In this document: positions 1 to 7,968 of the stretch, piece by piece
Layout of the letters: each line of letters starts with the position of its first letter
Position numbering within the stretch: position 1 is the first letter of the stretch
Source of the DNA: Mycobacterium sp. shizuoka-1
Lineage (GTDB): Bacteria; Actinomycetota; Actinomycetes; Mycobacteriales; Mycobacteriaceae
DNA: 64,000 bases
NCBI RefSeq assembly: GCF_002723835.1
Contig: NZ_BEWG01000127.1
Coordinates: forward strand, 1 to 64,000
Direction: 5' to 3'
Notes under the pieces: generated by a model
The model's input: the letters and a program-made list of their open reading frames with translations, nothing else
Databases searched by the model: none
What the model was told of the DNA's origin: nothing
Program-made: the position numbers and the translations under genes

Positions 1-142
1 ACACGAAAACCACTACCCAACAACACAACTCGGCATCACACCGAACCCACACCAATTACCACGCAAAATCCGGGCTAGTGCCAGTAAAACATGGCTTCAC
101 CGCAGACAAAAGGCACCGCGGCATCCTCGCTTGTCAGAGTAA
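1..142. other. upstream region of fadA5, no gene seen
   Basis: The first 100 bases are visibly poorer in G and C than the rest of the window and rich in CA/AC steps. I find no credible coding frame in them; the short open frame that could start near base 78 has no codon bias and runs into fadA5 in another frame. In M. tuberculosis the gene divergent from fadA5 is cyp125, but nothing here shows what lies to the left. Confidence 0.5.
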
Positions 143-156
143 TGAAACGTGTTCTA
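143..156. promoter_or_regulatory. KstR operator in front of fadA5
   Basis: TGAAACGTGTTCTA matches every fixed base of the KstR motif TnnAACnnGTTnnA. It ends 10 bases before the fadA5 start codon, so bound KstR would cover the initiation region. KstR is released by a cholesterol-derived CoA thioester, which would induce this gene. The match is seen directly; binding is inferred. Confidence 0.85.
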
Positions 157-166
157 GCCTGACCGC

Positions 167-1330
167 ATGGGTAATCCTGTCATCGTCGAAGCCACCCGCA
201 GTCCGATCGGGAAGCGAGGGGGCTGGCTGTCCGGCCTGCACGCGACCGAATTGTTGGGGGCCGTTCAGAAGGCCTTGGTCGAGAAGGCCGGCATCGACGC
301 AGCAGAGGTCGAGCAGGTCATCGGCGGTTGCGTGACCCAGTACGGCGAGCAGTCCAACAACATCACCCGCGTGGCGTGGCTGACCGCGGGATTGCCCGAG
401 CAGATCGGCGCCACCACCGTCGACTGCCAGTGCGGCAGCGCCCAGCAGGCCAATCATCTGATTGCCGGGCTGATCGCCACCGGCGCCATCGACGTGGGTA
501 TCGCGTGCGGTATCGAGGCGATGAGCCGGGTGGGCCTGGGCGCGAATGCCGGGCCGGACCGCTCCCTGATCCGCGCCGCGTCGTGGGACATCGACATGCC
601 CGACCAGTTCACCGCCGCCGAGCGGATCGCCAAGCGCCGCGGCATCACCCGCGCGGACCTCGACCACCTCGGCTTCCTGTCCCAGCAACGAGCCAAGCGC
701 GCCTGGGATGAGCACCGCTTCGACCGCGAGATCTCCCCGATCGAGGCGCCGGTGCTCGACGAGAACAAGCAGCCCACCGCCGAGCGGCACATGGTCAGCC
801 GCGACCAGGGGCTGCGCGAGACGACGATGGAGGGGCTGGCCGGCCTCAAGCCGGTGATGGAAGGCGCCAGCCATACCGCGGGCACCTCGTCGCAGATCTC
901 CGACGGCGCCGCGGCGGTGCTGTGGATGGACGAAGACAAGGCCCGTGCCCTTGGCTTGAAGCCGCGGGCCCGGATCGTCAGCCAGGCCCTCGTCGGCGCC
1001 GAAACCTACTACCACCTGGACGGCCCCGTGCAGTCCACCACCCGGGTTCTGGAGAAGGCCGGCATGAAGCTGGGCGACATCGACCTGGTCGAGATCAACG
1101 AGGCGTTCGCGTCGGTGGTGCTGAGCTGGGCCCAGGTGCACGACGCCGACATGGACAAGGTCAACGTCAACGGCGGCGCGATCGCGCTGGGCCATCCTGT
1201 CGGCAGCACCGGCAGCCGGTTGATCACCACCGCGCTGCACGAACTGGAGCGCACCGACAAGAGCACCGCCCTGATCACCATGTGTGCCGGCGGCGCGCTG
1301 TCCACCGGCACCATCATCGAGCGGATCTAG
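167..1330 (+). CDS. fadA5: steroid 3-ketoacyl-CoA thiolase FadA5
   Basis: Thiolase of 387 residues that releases acetyl-CoA or propionyl-CoA during beta-oxidation of the cholesterol side chain, in the cytoplasm. The acylated cysteine is C89 in the QCGSAQQ segment. The other catalytic residues are H343 in GHPVGSTG and C373 in CAGGALSTG, exactly four less than the M. tuberculosis FadA5 numbering (93/347/377). The ATG at 167 follows a KstR operator. The next gene starts on the last base of this stop codon, so the two are probably translated together. FadA6 further along is the other steroid thiolase; assignment to FadA5 rests on the operator and the following ddn gene. Confidence 0.9.
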   Translation: MGNPVIVEATRSPIGKRGGWLSGLHATELLGAVQKALVEKAGIDAAEVEQVIGGCVTQYGEQSNNITRVAWLTAGLPEQIGATTVDCQCGSAQQANHLIAGLIATGAIDVGIACGIEAMSRVGLGANAGPDRSLIRAASWDIDMPDQFTAAERIAKRRGITRADLDHLGFLSQQRAKRAWDEHRFDREISPIEAPVLDENKQPTAERHMVSRDQGLRETTMEGLAGLKPVMEGASHTAGTSSQISDGAAAVLWMDEDKARALGLKPRARIVSQALVGAETYYHLDGPVQSTTRVLEKAGMKLGDIDLVEINEAFASVVLSWAQVHDADMDKVNVNGGAIALGHPVGSTGSRLITTALHELERTDKSTALITMCAGGALSTGTIIERI

Positions 1331-1710
1331 TGGCCTCTCCCGTTCCCGACGAAGCGCGGATCGCCGCGGCGCGGGCCTACATCGAGGCGCTGGCCAGCCA
1401 CCGCGCTGACCAGGTACCGTTCGCGCCGGGCTGCACCCGCGTGGAAGTCGGGCTGAAGACCGGCTTCTCCGGAGATCACCTGCGCCGCAGCCTCAATCGC
1501 GGACTTCAGTACCGGGTGATCGCATCGGTGTCCGAGCCGGAGTTCCGTGTGGTCGGCGACGAAGTCCATGCCCGCTTCGACCTGGTGACCAAACCGTCGC
1601 TGGCCGGACGCAAAGTCGGCGCGCACATCGACGAGACGTTCCTGATCCCGGCCACCGATGGCAAGATCCATCACATCCGGGCGAACATCCGCCCCTTCCT
1701 GACGCGCTAG
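1330..1710 (+). CDS. conserved protein of unknown function, possibly DUF8021/SnoaL-like
   Basis: A 126-residue protein begins at a GTG that shares one base with the fadA5 stop. It contains segments such as GLKTGFSGDHLRRSLNRG and AHIDETFLIP, which look like a small cone-shaped SnoaL-type domain as found in DUF8021 proteins; that family call is tentative. There are no signal peptide, membrane segments or recognisable catalytic residues. Coupling to fadA5 and ddn suggests expression with the steroid regulon, but no reaction can be assigned. Confidence 0.7.
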   Translation: MASPVPDEARIAAARAYIEALASHRADQVPFAPGCTRVEVGLKTGFSGDHLRRSLNRGLQYRVIASVSEPEFRVVGDEVHARFDLVTKPSLAGRKVGAHIDETFLIPATDGKIHHIRANIRPFLTR

Positions 1711-1725
1711 CCCGAGGAGTTCTTC

Positions 1726-2181
1726 GTGCCCAAACCGCGCCCCAAGGGCCTCGACTCACCGATGACGAAGGTCATCATCAAGTGGATGTCACGCGCGCAG
1801 ACCGCGGTCTACAAGGCGAGCAAGGGCAAGATCGGCGGCAGCTTCCTCGAAGGCGCGCCGGTGGCGCTGCTGACGACGATCGGGCGCAAGAGCGGTGAAC
1901 CCCGGGTGGCGCCACTGCTCTTCCTGCGCGAGGGCAATCGAGTGGTGCTGGTGGCGTCCCAGGGCGGCAGCGACAAGCACCCGCTGTGGTACCTGAACCT
2001 CAAGGCGAACCCGAAGGTGAAGGTGCAGATCAAGGACGAGGTGCTCGAGTTGACGGCGCGCGACGCCACCGAGGCCGAGCGTGCCGAGTACTGGCCGAAG
2101 ATGACGGCGTTCTACACCGGTTTCGAGGACTACAAGTCCTGGACCGACCGCGTCATCCCCATCGTGATTTGCGATCCGTAA
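1726..2181 (+). CDS. ddn: deazaflavin (F420)-dependent nitroreductase, Ddn family
   Basis: A 151-residue split-beta-barrel protein of the Ddn family, which uses reduced coenzyme F420 to reduce quinones and nitroaromatics; M. tuberculosis Ddn activates pretomanid. The characteristic TTIGRKSGEPRVAPL and HPLWYLNLKANPKVKVQ segments are present. An N-terminal stretch of about 30 basic/amphipathic residues resembles the membrane-associating part of Ddn. GTG start with GAGGAG six bases upstream. It occupies the Rv3547 position directly after fadA5. A paralogue follows 19 bases later, so which of the two corresponds functionally to Ddn is not certain. Confidence 0.85.
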   Translation: MPKPRPKGLDSPMTKVIIKWMSRAQTAVYKASKGKIGGSFLEGAPVALLTTIGRKSGEPRVAPLLFLREGNRVVLVASQGGSDKHPLWYLNLKANPKVKVQIKDEVLELTARDATEAERAEYWPKMTAFYTGFEDYKSWTDRVIPIVICDP

Positions 2182-2200
2182 AGCGGGGCACGTTAGGGAC

Positions 2201-2656
2201 GTGACCGACACGTCCCATCCCATTCGCAACTCGGGTCTGCTGGCCAAGGCGATGAAGTACTTCGCCCGCGCCCACATCGCGGTGTATCGCCGCACGAACG
2301 GGAAGTTGGGCGCCAGGCTCCTGTGGTTTCCCGCGGCGCTGGTGACGACCACCGGCCGCAAATCGGGTCAGCCGCGCACCACCGCCACCCTGTACCTGCA
2401 GGACGGCGAGCGGATCGTGTTGCCCGCGTCCTACGGCGGACGCAACGCCCATCCCGCGTGGTACCTCAATCTCAAGGCCGAACCGCGGGTCCGGGTTCAG
2501 GTACGCGACGCGGTGCGGGAGATGACCGCACGGGACGCCACCGACGACGAGCGCCGCGTCTACTGGCGCAAGCTCACCCGAATCTACCCGCCGTACAAGG
2601 GTTATCAGGACGCCGCGGACCGCCGCATCCCGCTGGTGGTGTGCGAGCCGCGGTGA
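2201..2656 (+). CDS. second Ddn-like F420-dependent reductase
   Basis: A 151-residue paralogue of the preceding gene, in tandem and in the same orientation. It keeps TTTGRKSGQPRTTATL, NAHPAWYLNLKAEPRVRVQ and the MTARDATDDER segment. GTG start at 2201, 19 bases after the ddn stop. Same family chemistry expected: F420H2-dependent reduction of a quinone, enone or nitro substrate, possibly steroid-derived given the location. It ends 13 bases before the convergent SDR stop. Confidence 0.8.
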   Translation: MTDTSHPIRNSGLLAKAMKYFARAHIAVYRRTNGKLGARLLWFPAALVTTTGRKSGQPRTTATLYLQDGERIVLPASYGGRNAHPAWYLNLKAEPRVRVQVRDAVREMTARDATDDERRVYWRKLTRIYPPYKGYQDAADRRIPLVVCEPR

Positions 2657-2669
2657 CCCGGTCTGGGCG

Positions 2670-3575
2670 CTAGGCCCCGAAGACCGGCAGCGGTGTGCGC
2701 GACTTGGCCAGCAGGTCGCCCACCACCGGGCCGAGTTCGGCGGGATCCCAGCGGGCGCCCTTGTCGGCCTCGGCACCGCGGTTCCAGCCCTCGGCCACCC
2801 GGATGATGCCGCCTTCGACCTCGAACACCCGCCCGGTGACGTCCTTGGACTCGACACTGCCCAGCCACACCACCAACGGTGAGATGTTCTCCGGGGCCAT
2901 GGCGTCGAAATCGTTGCCCTGTGTGGCCATCATGTCGGCGAAGACGGTCTCGGTCATCCGGGTGCGCGCCGACGGCGCAATCGCGTTCACGGTCACCCCG
3001 AAGCGGCCCATCTCGGCCGCCGCGACCAGGGTCAGCGCGGCGATCCCGGCCTTGGCCGCGCTGTAGGTTGCCTGGCCGACACTGCCCTGCAGGCCGGCGC
3101 CGGAGCTGGTGTTGATGATGCGCGCGTCCACGGCGTTACCGGCCTTGGACTGCGCCCGCCAGTACGCACCGGCGTGCTTCATGGTCGCGAAATGGCCCTT
3201 GAGATGCACGGCGGTGACCGCGTCGAACTCGTCCTCGGTGGCGTTGACGAACATCCGGTCCCGCACGATGCCGGCATTGTTCACCAGCACGTCGAGTCCG
3301 CCGAACGAGTCGACCGCGGTCTGGATCAGCGCCTCGGCCTGCGCCCAGTCGGCGACGTTGGAGCCGTTGGCGACGGCTTCACCACCGGCGGCCACGATTT
3401 CGTCGACCACGCCCTGGGCCGCGCTACCCCCACCGGCCGGTGATCCGTCGAGGCCGACGCCGATGTCGTTGACCACCACGCGCGCCCCCTCGGCGGCGAA
3501 TGCCAGGGCGTGCGCCCGTCCGATGCCGCCACCGGCACCGGTCACGATCACTACGCGGCCGTCGAGAAATCCCAT
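2670..3575 (-). CDS. SDR oxidoreductase, 3-hydroxyacyl-CoA dehydrogenase-like (Rv3548c type)
   Basis: Short-chain dehydrogenase/reductase of 301 residues. The NAD(P) motif TGAGGGIG is at residues 12-19, NNAG near 99-102 and the catalytic YSAAK at 171-175. The insertion after the first beta-alpha unit is typical of the (3R)-hydroxyacyl-CoA dehydrogenase subgroup found in peroxisomal multifunctional enzymes. It lies 12 bases downstream of another SDR on the same strand and belongs to the KstR2-controlled transcript leaving the operator at 4383. Exact substrate is unknown; an oxidised steroid CoA ester is the contextual guess. Confidence 0.85.
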   Translation of the reverse strand: MGFLDGRVVIVTGAGGGIGRAHALAFAAEGARVVVNDIGVGLDGSPAGGGSAAQGVVDEIVAAGGEAVANGSNVADWAQAEALIQTAVDSFGGLDVLVNNAGIVRDRMFVNATEDEFDAVTAVHLKGHFATMKHAGAYWRAQSKAGNAVDARIINTSSGAGLQGSVGQATYSAAKAGIAALTLVAAAEMGRFGVTVNAIAPSARTRMTETVFADMMATQGNDFDAMAPENISPLVVWLGSVESKDVTGRVFEVEGGIIRVAEGWNRGAEADKGARWDPAELGPVVGDLLAKSRTPLPVFGA

Positions 3576-3587
3576 CGAGTTGTCTCC

Positions 3588-4367
3588 TTATTTGATGTCG
3601 GCAGTGGTGGTCGACAGGTAGTGCGGTGGCTCCCCGCCACCATGCACCTCCAGTGACGCACCGCTGATGTAGGACGCCGCCGGGGAAGCCAGAAACGCGG
3701 TGGCCCAACCGATGTCCTCGGGTTTGGCCAGCCTGCCCAGCGGCACGTTCGCCGATATCGCCGCGATCGAATCGGCGTCGCCGTAGAAGAGTTCGGACTG
3801 CTCGGTCTCGACCATGCCGACGACGACGGAGTTGACCCGAACCTTCGGCGCCCATTCGACGGCCAGCGTGGTGGTCATGTTCTCCATGCCCGCCTTGGCC
3901 GCGCCGTAGGCGACGGTGCCCGGGGTGGGCCGCCGGCCGCTCACGCTGGTGATGTTGATGATCGTGCCGCCGGAGTCCTGCGCCTGCATCACGGCGTTGG
4001 CGTGCTGCGACACCGAAAGCGCGCCAAGCAGATTGAGCTCGACGATCTTGGTGCTGAACTTCGCCGACGCGTCGGCGGCCAGGACGTACGGGGAGCCGCC
4101 GGCGTTGTTCACCACCACGTCGAGGCGCCCGTGGTCGGCGACGATTCCGTCGATGAGCGCCTTGACGGCATCGTCGTCGCGGATGTCACAGGCCCGGAAC
4201 TCATACGGCGATCCCTCGACCGGACGCCGGGCGCACGTGACGACGGTGGCGCCCTGGGCGGCGAAAACCGCGCTGATTCCGGCGCCGACCCCGCGCACTC
4301 CACCGGTCACGAGAACGACCCGGCCACTCAGTTGCAGGTTGATGCCAGTGTCAGCCGCGTCGGTCAC
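3588..4367 (-). CDS. SDR oxidoreductase (Rv3549c type)
   Basis: Short-chain dehydrogenase of 259 residues with TGG-x3-GVG at about 21-28, NNAG at 87-90 and the active-site YGAAK at 154-158. The frame is open further upstream, but that extension would run through the KstR2 operator and echA20. I chose the GTG at 4365-4367, which puts LSGRVVLVTGG at the usual distance from the N terminus. It is the first gene of the minus-strand transcript from the divergent KstR2 promoter, followed by the second SDR. It probably oxidises or reduces a hydroxyl on a C/D-ring CoA intermediate. Confidence 0.85.
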   Translation of the reverse strand: MTDAADTGINLQLSGRVVLVTGGVRGVGAGISAVFAAQGATVVTCARRPVEGSPYEFRACDIRDDDAVKALIDGIVADHGRLDVVVNNAGGSPYVLAADASAKFSTKIVELNLLGALSVSQHANAVMQAQDSGGTIINITSVSGRRPTPGTVAYGAAKAGMENMTTTLAVEWAPKVRVNSVVVGMVETEQSELFYGDADSIAAISANVPLGRLAKPEDIGWATAFLASPAASYISGASLEVHGGGEPPHYLSTTTADIK

Positions 4368-4382
4368 TGTGCTAGCGTACCA

Positions 4383-4396
4383 AGCAAGTGCTTGCT
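4383..4396. promoter_or_regulatory. KstR2 operator between the SDR pair and echA20
   Basis: AGCAAGTGCTTGCT fits the KstR2 motif AnCAAGnnCTTGnT at every fixed base, and the dyad extends one base further on each side. It lies 16 bases from the SDR start (minus strand) and 39 bases from the echA20 start (plus strand), placed to repress both. HIP-CoA, made by FadD3, is the known KstR2 inducer. Confidence 0.9.
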
Positions 4397-4434
4397 TAGG
4401 TATCCACCCCGTCAGGAAGTGGCTGAGGAACCCG

Positions 4435-5193
4435 ATGACCATCACGTCCAAGACCGTCGAACCGGGCATCGTCGCCGTCACGGTGGACTATCCCCCCGTC
4501 AACGCCATCCCGTCCCGCGGCTGGTTCGAACTCGCCGATGCCATCACCGCCGCGGGGCGCGACATGAGCACCCACGTGGTGATCCTGCGCGCCGAAGGCC
4601 GCGGCTTCAACGCCGGCGTCGACATCAAGGAAATGCAGAACACCGAGGGCTTCACCGCTCTGATCGACGCCAACCGCGGCTGCTTCGCCGCGTTCAAGGC
4701 CGTCTACGAGTGCGAGGTGCCGGTGGTCGCCGCCGTCAACGGCTTCTGCGTCGGCGGCGGCATCGGCCTGGTCGGCAACGCCGACGTGATCGTCGCTTCC
4801 GACGACGCGAAATTCGGCCTGCCCGAGGTGGAACGCGGCGCACTGGGCGCGGCCACCCACCTCTCCCGCCTGGTGCCGCAGCACATGATGCGTCGGCTGT
4901 TCTTCACCGCCGCGACGGTGAGCGCCGAGACCCTGCATCACTTCGGGTCGGTGCACGAGGTGGTGCCCCGCGCCGATCTCGACGAAGCAGCCTTGCGGGT
5001 TGCCCGCGACATCGCATCGAAGGACACCCGGGTGATCCGCGCCGCCAAGGAGGCGCTGAACTTCATCGACGTCCAGCCGGTCAACGCCCGCTACCGGATG
5101 GAGCAGGGCTTCACGTTCGAACTGAACCTGGCCGGCGTCTCCGATGAGCACCGTGATGCGTTCGCCGGGACCTCGAAGGGCGAAAAGGCATGA
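4435..5193 (+). CDS. echA20: crotonase-fold CoA hydrolase EchA20 (ring opening)
   Basis: Enoyl-CoA hydratase/isomerase superfamily protein of 252 residues. In M. tuberculosis EchA20 hydrolytically opens one of the last two steroid rings of the HIP-CoA pathway. The oxyanion-hole segments GFNAGVDIKE (57-66) and FCVGGGIG (104-111) and an acidic LPEVERG segment are visible. The ATG at 4435 follows GAGGAA by four bases and lies downstream of the KstR2 operator; a longer frame upstream is rejected for that reason. The stop overlaps the ipdA start as ATGA, so echA20-ipdA-ipdB-ipdC is a translationally coupled operon. Confidence 0.9.
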   Translation: MTITSKTVEPGIVAVTVDYPPVNAIPSRGWFELADAITAAGRDMSTHVVILRAEGRGFNAGVDIKEMQNTEGFTALIDANRGCFAAFKAVYECEVPVVAAVNGFCVGGGIGLVGNADVIVASDDAKFGLPEVERGALGAATHLSRLVPQHMMRRLFFTAATVSAETLHHFGSVHEVVPRADLDEAALRVARDIASKDTRVIRAAKEALNFIDVQPVNARYRMEQGFTFELNLAGVSDEHRDAFAGTSKGEKA

Positions 5194-6113
5194 GTGACAA
5201 GAGAACAACTCTCGACGAGGCCGTCTCTGTCGTCGAAAGCGGGATGACGATCGGCCTCGGCGGCTGGGGTTCACGGCGCAAGCCGATGGCGTTCATCCGG
5301 GCGCTGCTGCGCACCGACGTCACCGACCTCACCGTCGTCACCTACGGCGGACCCGATCTCGGACTGCTCTGCTCGGCGGGCAAGGTCAAGCGCGTCTACT
5401 ACGGCTTCGTGTCGCTGGACTCGCCGCCGTTCTACGACCCGTGGTTCGCCAAGGCCCGCACCACCGGCGCGATCGAAGCCCGGGAAATGGACGAGGGCAT
5501 GCTGCGCTGCGGGCTGCAGGCCGCCGCTCAACGACTGCCGTTCCTGCCGATCCGCGCCGGGCTGGGCAGCGATGTCCGGGCGTTCTGGGGCGACGAGCTC
5601 AAGACGGTGAAGTCCCCCTACCCCGTCCGAAATCCCGGGTCGCTTCGCTCCTGCCCGCCGGAAGGCGACGGTTACGAAGAGCTGGTCGCCATGCCCGCAC
5701 TCAACCTCGACGTCGCGCTGGTACACCTCAATCTCGGTGACGCACAGGGCAATGCGGCCTATACCGGCATCGACCCGTACTTCGACGACCTGTACCTGAT
5801 GTCGGCACAGAAGCGGCTGCTCTCGGTGGAGAAGGTGGTCTCCACCGAGGAGCTGGTGAAGTCGGTTCCGCCCCAGGCCCTGCTGGTCAACCGGATGATG
5901 GTCGACGCCGTCGTCGAGGCGCCGGGCGGGGCGCACTTCACCACGGCCGAGCCCGACTATCGCCGCGACGAGAAGTTCCAGCGCCATTACGCGCAAGCCG
6001 CGGGCTCCGAGGACACCTGGGCCGAGTTCGTCGCCACCTACCTGTCGGGCAGCGAAGCCGATTACCAAGCCGCCGTGCGCAAGTTCACCGAAGACCTGGA
6101 GGCCTCGAAGTGA
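5190..6113 (+). CDS. ipdA: COCHEA-CoA hydrolase alpha subunit IpdA, with an internal insertion
   Basis: Class I CoA-transferase-like subunit of 307 residues. IpdAB hydrolyses the final ring of the steroid nucleus (COCHEA-CoA) instead of transferring CoA. The N-terminal GMTIGLGGWGSRRKP and the C-terminal NRMMVDAVVEAPGGAHFTTAEPDY segments are typical. Between SPYP (142-145) and the GYEELVAMPAL segment lie about 13 residues absent from the Rv3551 protein as I recall it. They are encoded by a copy of a dispersed mycobacterial short repeat, and the reading frame stays open. Start overlaps the echA20 stop; the ipdB GTG overlaps this stop. Confidence 0.9.
   Translation: MSDKRTTLDEAVSVVESGMTIGLGGWGSRRKPMAFIRALLRTDVTDLTVVTYGGPDLGLLCSAGKVKRVYYGFVSLDSPPFYDPWFAKARTTGAIEAREMDEGMLRCGLQAAAQRLPFLPIRAGLGSDVRAFWGDELKTVKSPYPVRNPGSLRSCPPEGDGYEELVAMPALNLDVALVHLNLGDAQGNAAYTGIDPYFDDLYLMSAQKRLLSVEKVVSTEELVKSVPPQALLVNRMMVDAVVEAPGGAHFTTAEPDYRRDEKFQRHYAQAAGSEDTWAEFVATYLSGSEADYQAAVRKFTEDLEASK
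5634..5654. repeat. dispersed short repeat inside ipdA
   Basis: A segment beginning CCCGGG and containing GGTCGCTTCGCTCCTGC interrupts ipdA in frame. The 12-mer CTTCGCTCCTGC (5643-5654) recurs as its reverse complement at 17427-17438. Sequences of this type, near-palindromic combinations of GAGCGCAG and GAGCGAAGCGACCCGGG, are common as dispersed short elements in mycobacterial genomes. They carry no gene. Their origin and mobility are unknown to me. Confidence 0.6.
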
Positions 6114-6856
6114 TCTCCGTGACCCGCGCCGAAGTGTGTGCCGTCGCCTGCGCCGAACTGTTCCGTGACGCCGGCGAGATCATGGTCAGCCCGATGGCCA
6201 ACATGGTGTCGATCGGCGCCCGGCTGGCCCGCCTGACCTTCGCGCCGGACATCCTGCTGACCGACGGCGAGGCCCGGATCCTGGCCGACACCCCGGCATT
6301 GGGTGCCACCGGCGCGATCGAGGGCTGGATGCCGTTCGGCCGCGTCTTCGAGACGCTGGCCTGGGGCCGTCGCCATGTGGTGATGGGCGCCAACCAGATC
6401 GACCGGTACGGCAACCAGAACCTCTCGGCGTTCGGCCCGCTGCAGCATCCCACCCGCCAGATGTTCGGCGTGCGGGGTGCGCCGGGCAACACCATCAACC
6501 ACGCCACCAGCTACTGGGTGGGCAACCACTCCAAGCGGGTGTTCGGCGACACGGTCGACATCGTCTCCGGGATCGGCTGGGACAAGGTGGATCCCGCCAA
6601 CCCGGCGTACCGCTTCGTCAATGTCTTCCGGGTGGTGACCAACCTCGGCGTGTTCGACTTCAACGGCCCCGACCACCAGATGCGGGCGGTGTCGTTGCAT
6701 CCCGGCGTGACCCCGGAGGAAGTCGCCGAGAACACCTCCTTCGAGGTGCACGGTCTGGGCGAGGCCGAGACCTCGCGGCTGCCATCCGGCGAGGAGCAGC
6801 GGCTGATCCAAGAGGTCATCGACCCGAAGTCGTTGCGAGACAAAGAAGTCAAGTGA
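6110..6856 (+). CDS. ipdB: COCHEA-CoA hydrolase beta subunit IpdB
   Basis: Partner of IpdA, 248 residues, class I CoA-transferase fold. The segment FAPDILLTDGEARILAD and the glycine-rich GAPGNTINH stretch match the IpdB family. Together IpdA and IpdB form the hydrolase that cleaves the last steroid ring, leading to a methyl-branched dioyl-CoA for FadE32/FadA6. Start GTG at 6110 overlaps the ipdA stop (GTGA), and the next gene starts within the stop of this one. Loss of IpdAB is known to block growth on cholesterol in related species. Confidence 0.9.
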   Translation: MISVTRAEVCAVACAELFRDAGEIMVSPMANMVSIGARLARLTFAPDILLTDGEARILADTPALGATGAIEGWMPFGRVFETLAWGRRHVVMGANQIDRYGNQNLSAFGPLQHPTRQMFGVRGAPGNTINHATSYWVGNHSKRVFGDTVDIVSGIGWDKVDPANPAYRFVNVFRVVTNLGVFDFNGPDHQMRAVSLHPGVTPEEVAENTSFEVHGLGEAETSRLPSGEEQRLIQEVIDPKSLRDKEVK

Positions 6857-7920
6857 TGGGTGCACACCTGAAGACCCCGCTGACCGAGCTCATCGGGATC
6901 GAACATCCCGTCGTGCAGACCGGCATGGGGTGGGTGGCCGGCGCGCGTCTCGTCTCGGCCACCTCCAATGCCGGCGGCCTGGGCATCCTGGCGTCGGCGA
7001 CGATGACGATCGACGAGTTGGCGACCGCGATCCGCAAGGTGAAGTCCGCCACCGACCGCCCGTTCGGGGTCAACATCCGCGCCGACGCTGCCGACGCCGG
7101 TGATCGGGTCGACCTGATGATCCGTGAAGGCGTCAAGGTCGCGTCCTTTGCGCTGGCGCCCAAGCAGGAATTGATCGCGAAGCTCAAAGAGGCCGGCTCC
7201 GTGGTGATCCCGTCGGTGGGCCTGGCCAAGCATGCCAAGAAGGTGGCCGGCTGGGGCGCCGACGCGGTGATCGTGCAGGGCGGGGAGGGCGGCGGCCACA
7301 CCGGTCCGGTGGCCACCACGCTGCTGCTGCCCTCGGTCCTCGACGCGGTCGACATCCCGGTGGTGGCGGCCGGCGGCTTCTTCGACGGGCGCGGCCTTGC
7401 CGCCGCCCTGTCCTACGGCGCCGCGGGCGTGGCGATGGGTACCCGGTTCCTGCTGACCTCGGATTCCACCGTGCCCGAAGAGATCAAGCAGCGGTACCTC
7501 AAGGCCGCGCTCGACGGGACCGTCGTCTCCACCCGAGTGGACGGCATGCCGCATCGGGTGCTGCGTACCGAACTCGTGGAGAAGCTGGAAAGCGGCTCAC
7601 CCATCCGTGGCTTCGCCGCTGCGGTGCGCAACGCCGCCAAGTTCAAGAAGATGTCGCAGATGAGCTGGTCCGGCATGATCCGTGACGGCCTGGCCATGCG
7701 CCACGGCAAGGATCTCACCTGGGCGCAGGTGCTGATGGCCGCGAACACTCCGATGCTGCTGAAGGCCGGACTGGTCGAGGGCAACACCGAGGCCGGCGTA
7801 TTGGCGTCCGGCCAGGTGGCCGGGATCATCGAGAACCTGCCGTCGTGCGCCGATCTGGTCCCGGCGATTGTGGCCGAGGCGATCACACACCTGCAGGCAG
7901 CCAGCGCCTATGTCGAATAG
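6853..7920 (+). CDS. ipdC: FMN-dependent oxidoreductase IpdC, nitronate-monooxygenase family
   Basis: TIM-barrel flavoprotein of 354-355 residues in the 2-nitropropane-dioxygenase/nitronate-monooxygenase superfamily. IpdC takes part in removing the ring hydroxyl of the HIP-CoA intermediate. Visible family marks are the N-terminal HPVVQTGMGWVAG and the phosphate-binding GGEGGGHTGP segment. Either the GTG at 6853 or the ATG immediately after it (6856) starts translation; both overlap the ipdB stop. Last member of the echA20-ipdABC run. The M. tuberculosis neighbour fdxB (ferredoxin) is not found downstream. Confidence 0.88.
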   Translation: MMGAHLKTPLTELIGIEHPVVQTGMGWVAGARLVSATSNAGGLGILASATMTIDELATAIRKVKSATDRPFGVNIRADAADAGDRVDLMIREGVKVASFALAPKQELIAKLKEAGSVVIPSVGLAKHAKKVAGWGADAVIVQGGEGGGHTGPVATTLLLPSVLDAVDIPVVAAGGFFDGRGLAAALSYGAAGVAMGTRFLLTSDSTVPEEIKQRYLKAALDGTVVSTRVDGMPHRVLRTELVEKLESGSPIRGFAAAVRNAAKFKKMSQMSWSGMIRDGLAMRHGKDLTWAQVLMAANTPMLLKAGLVEGNTEAGVLASGQVAGIIENLPSCADLVPAIVAEAITHLQAASAYVE

Positions 7921-7968
7921 GGCGTAGTTTGGCCATGCACGACTAGTCCGATGACTTCGGAGGACGCC

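Noticed and set aside
4368..4481. N-terminal extension of the minus-strand SDR
   Set aside because: It would run through the KstR2 operator and into echA20, and puts the nucleotide-binding motif about 60 residues from the start.
4002..5147. Alternative frame of 381 codons over the SDR start, the KstR2 operator and echA20
   Set aside because: It overlaps two well-supported genes and the operator, and the translation is arginine-rich with no similarity to a protein family.
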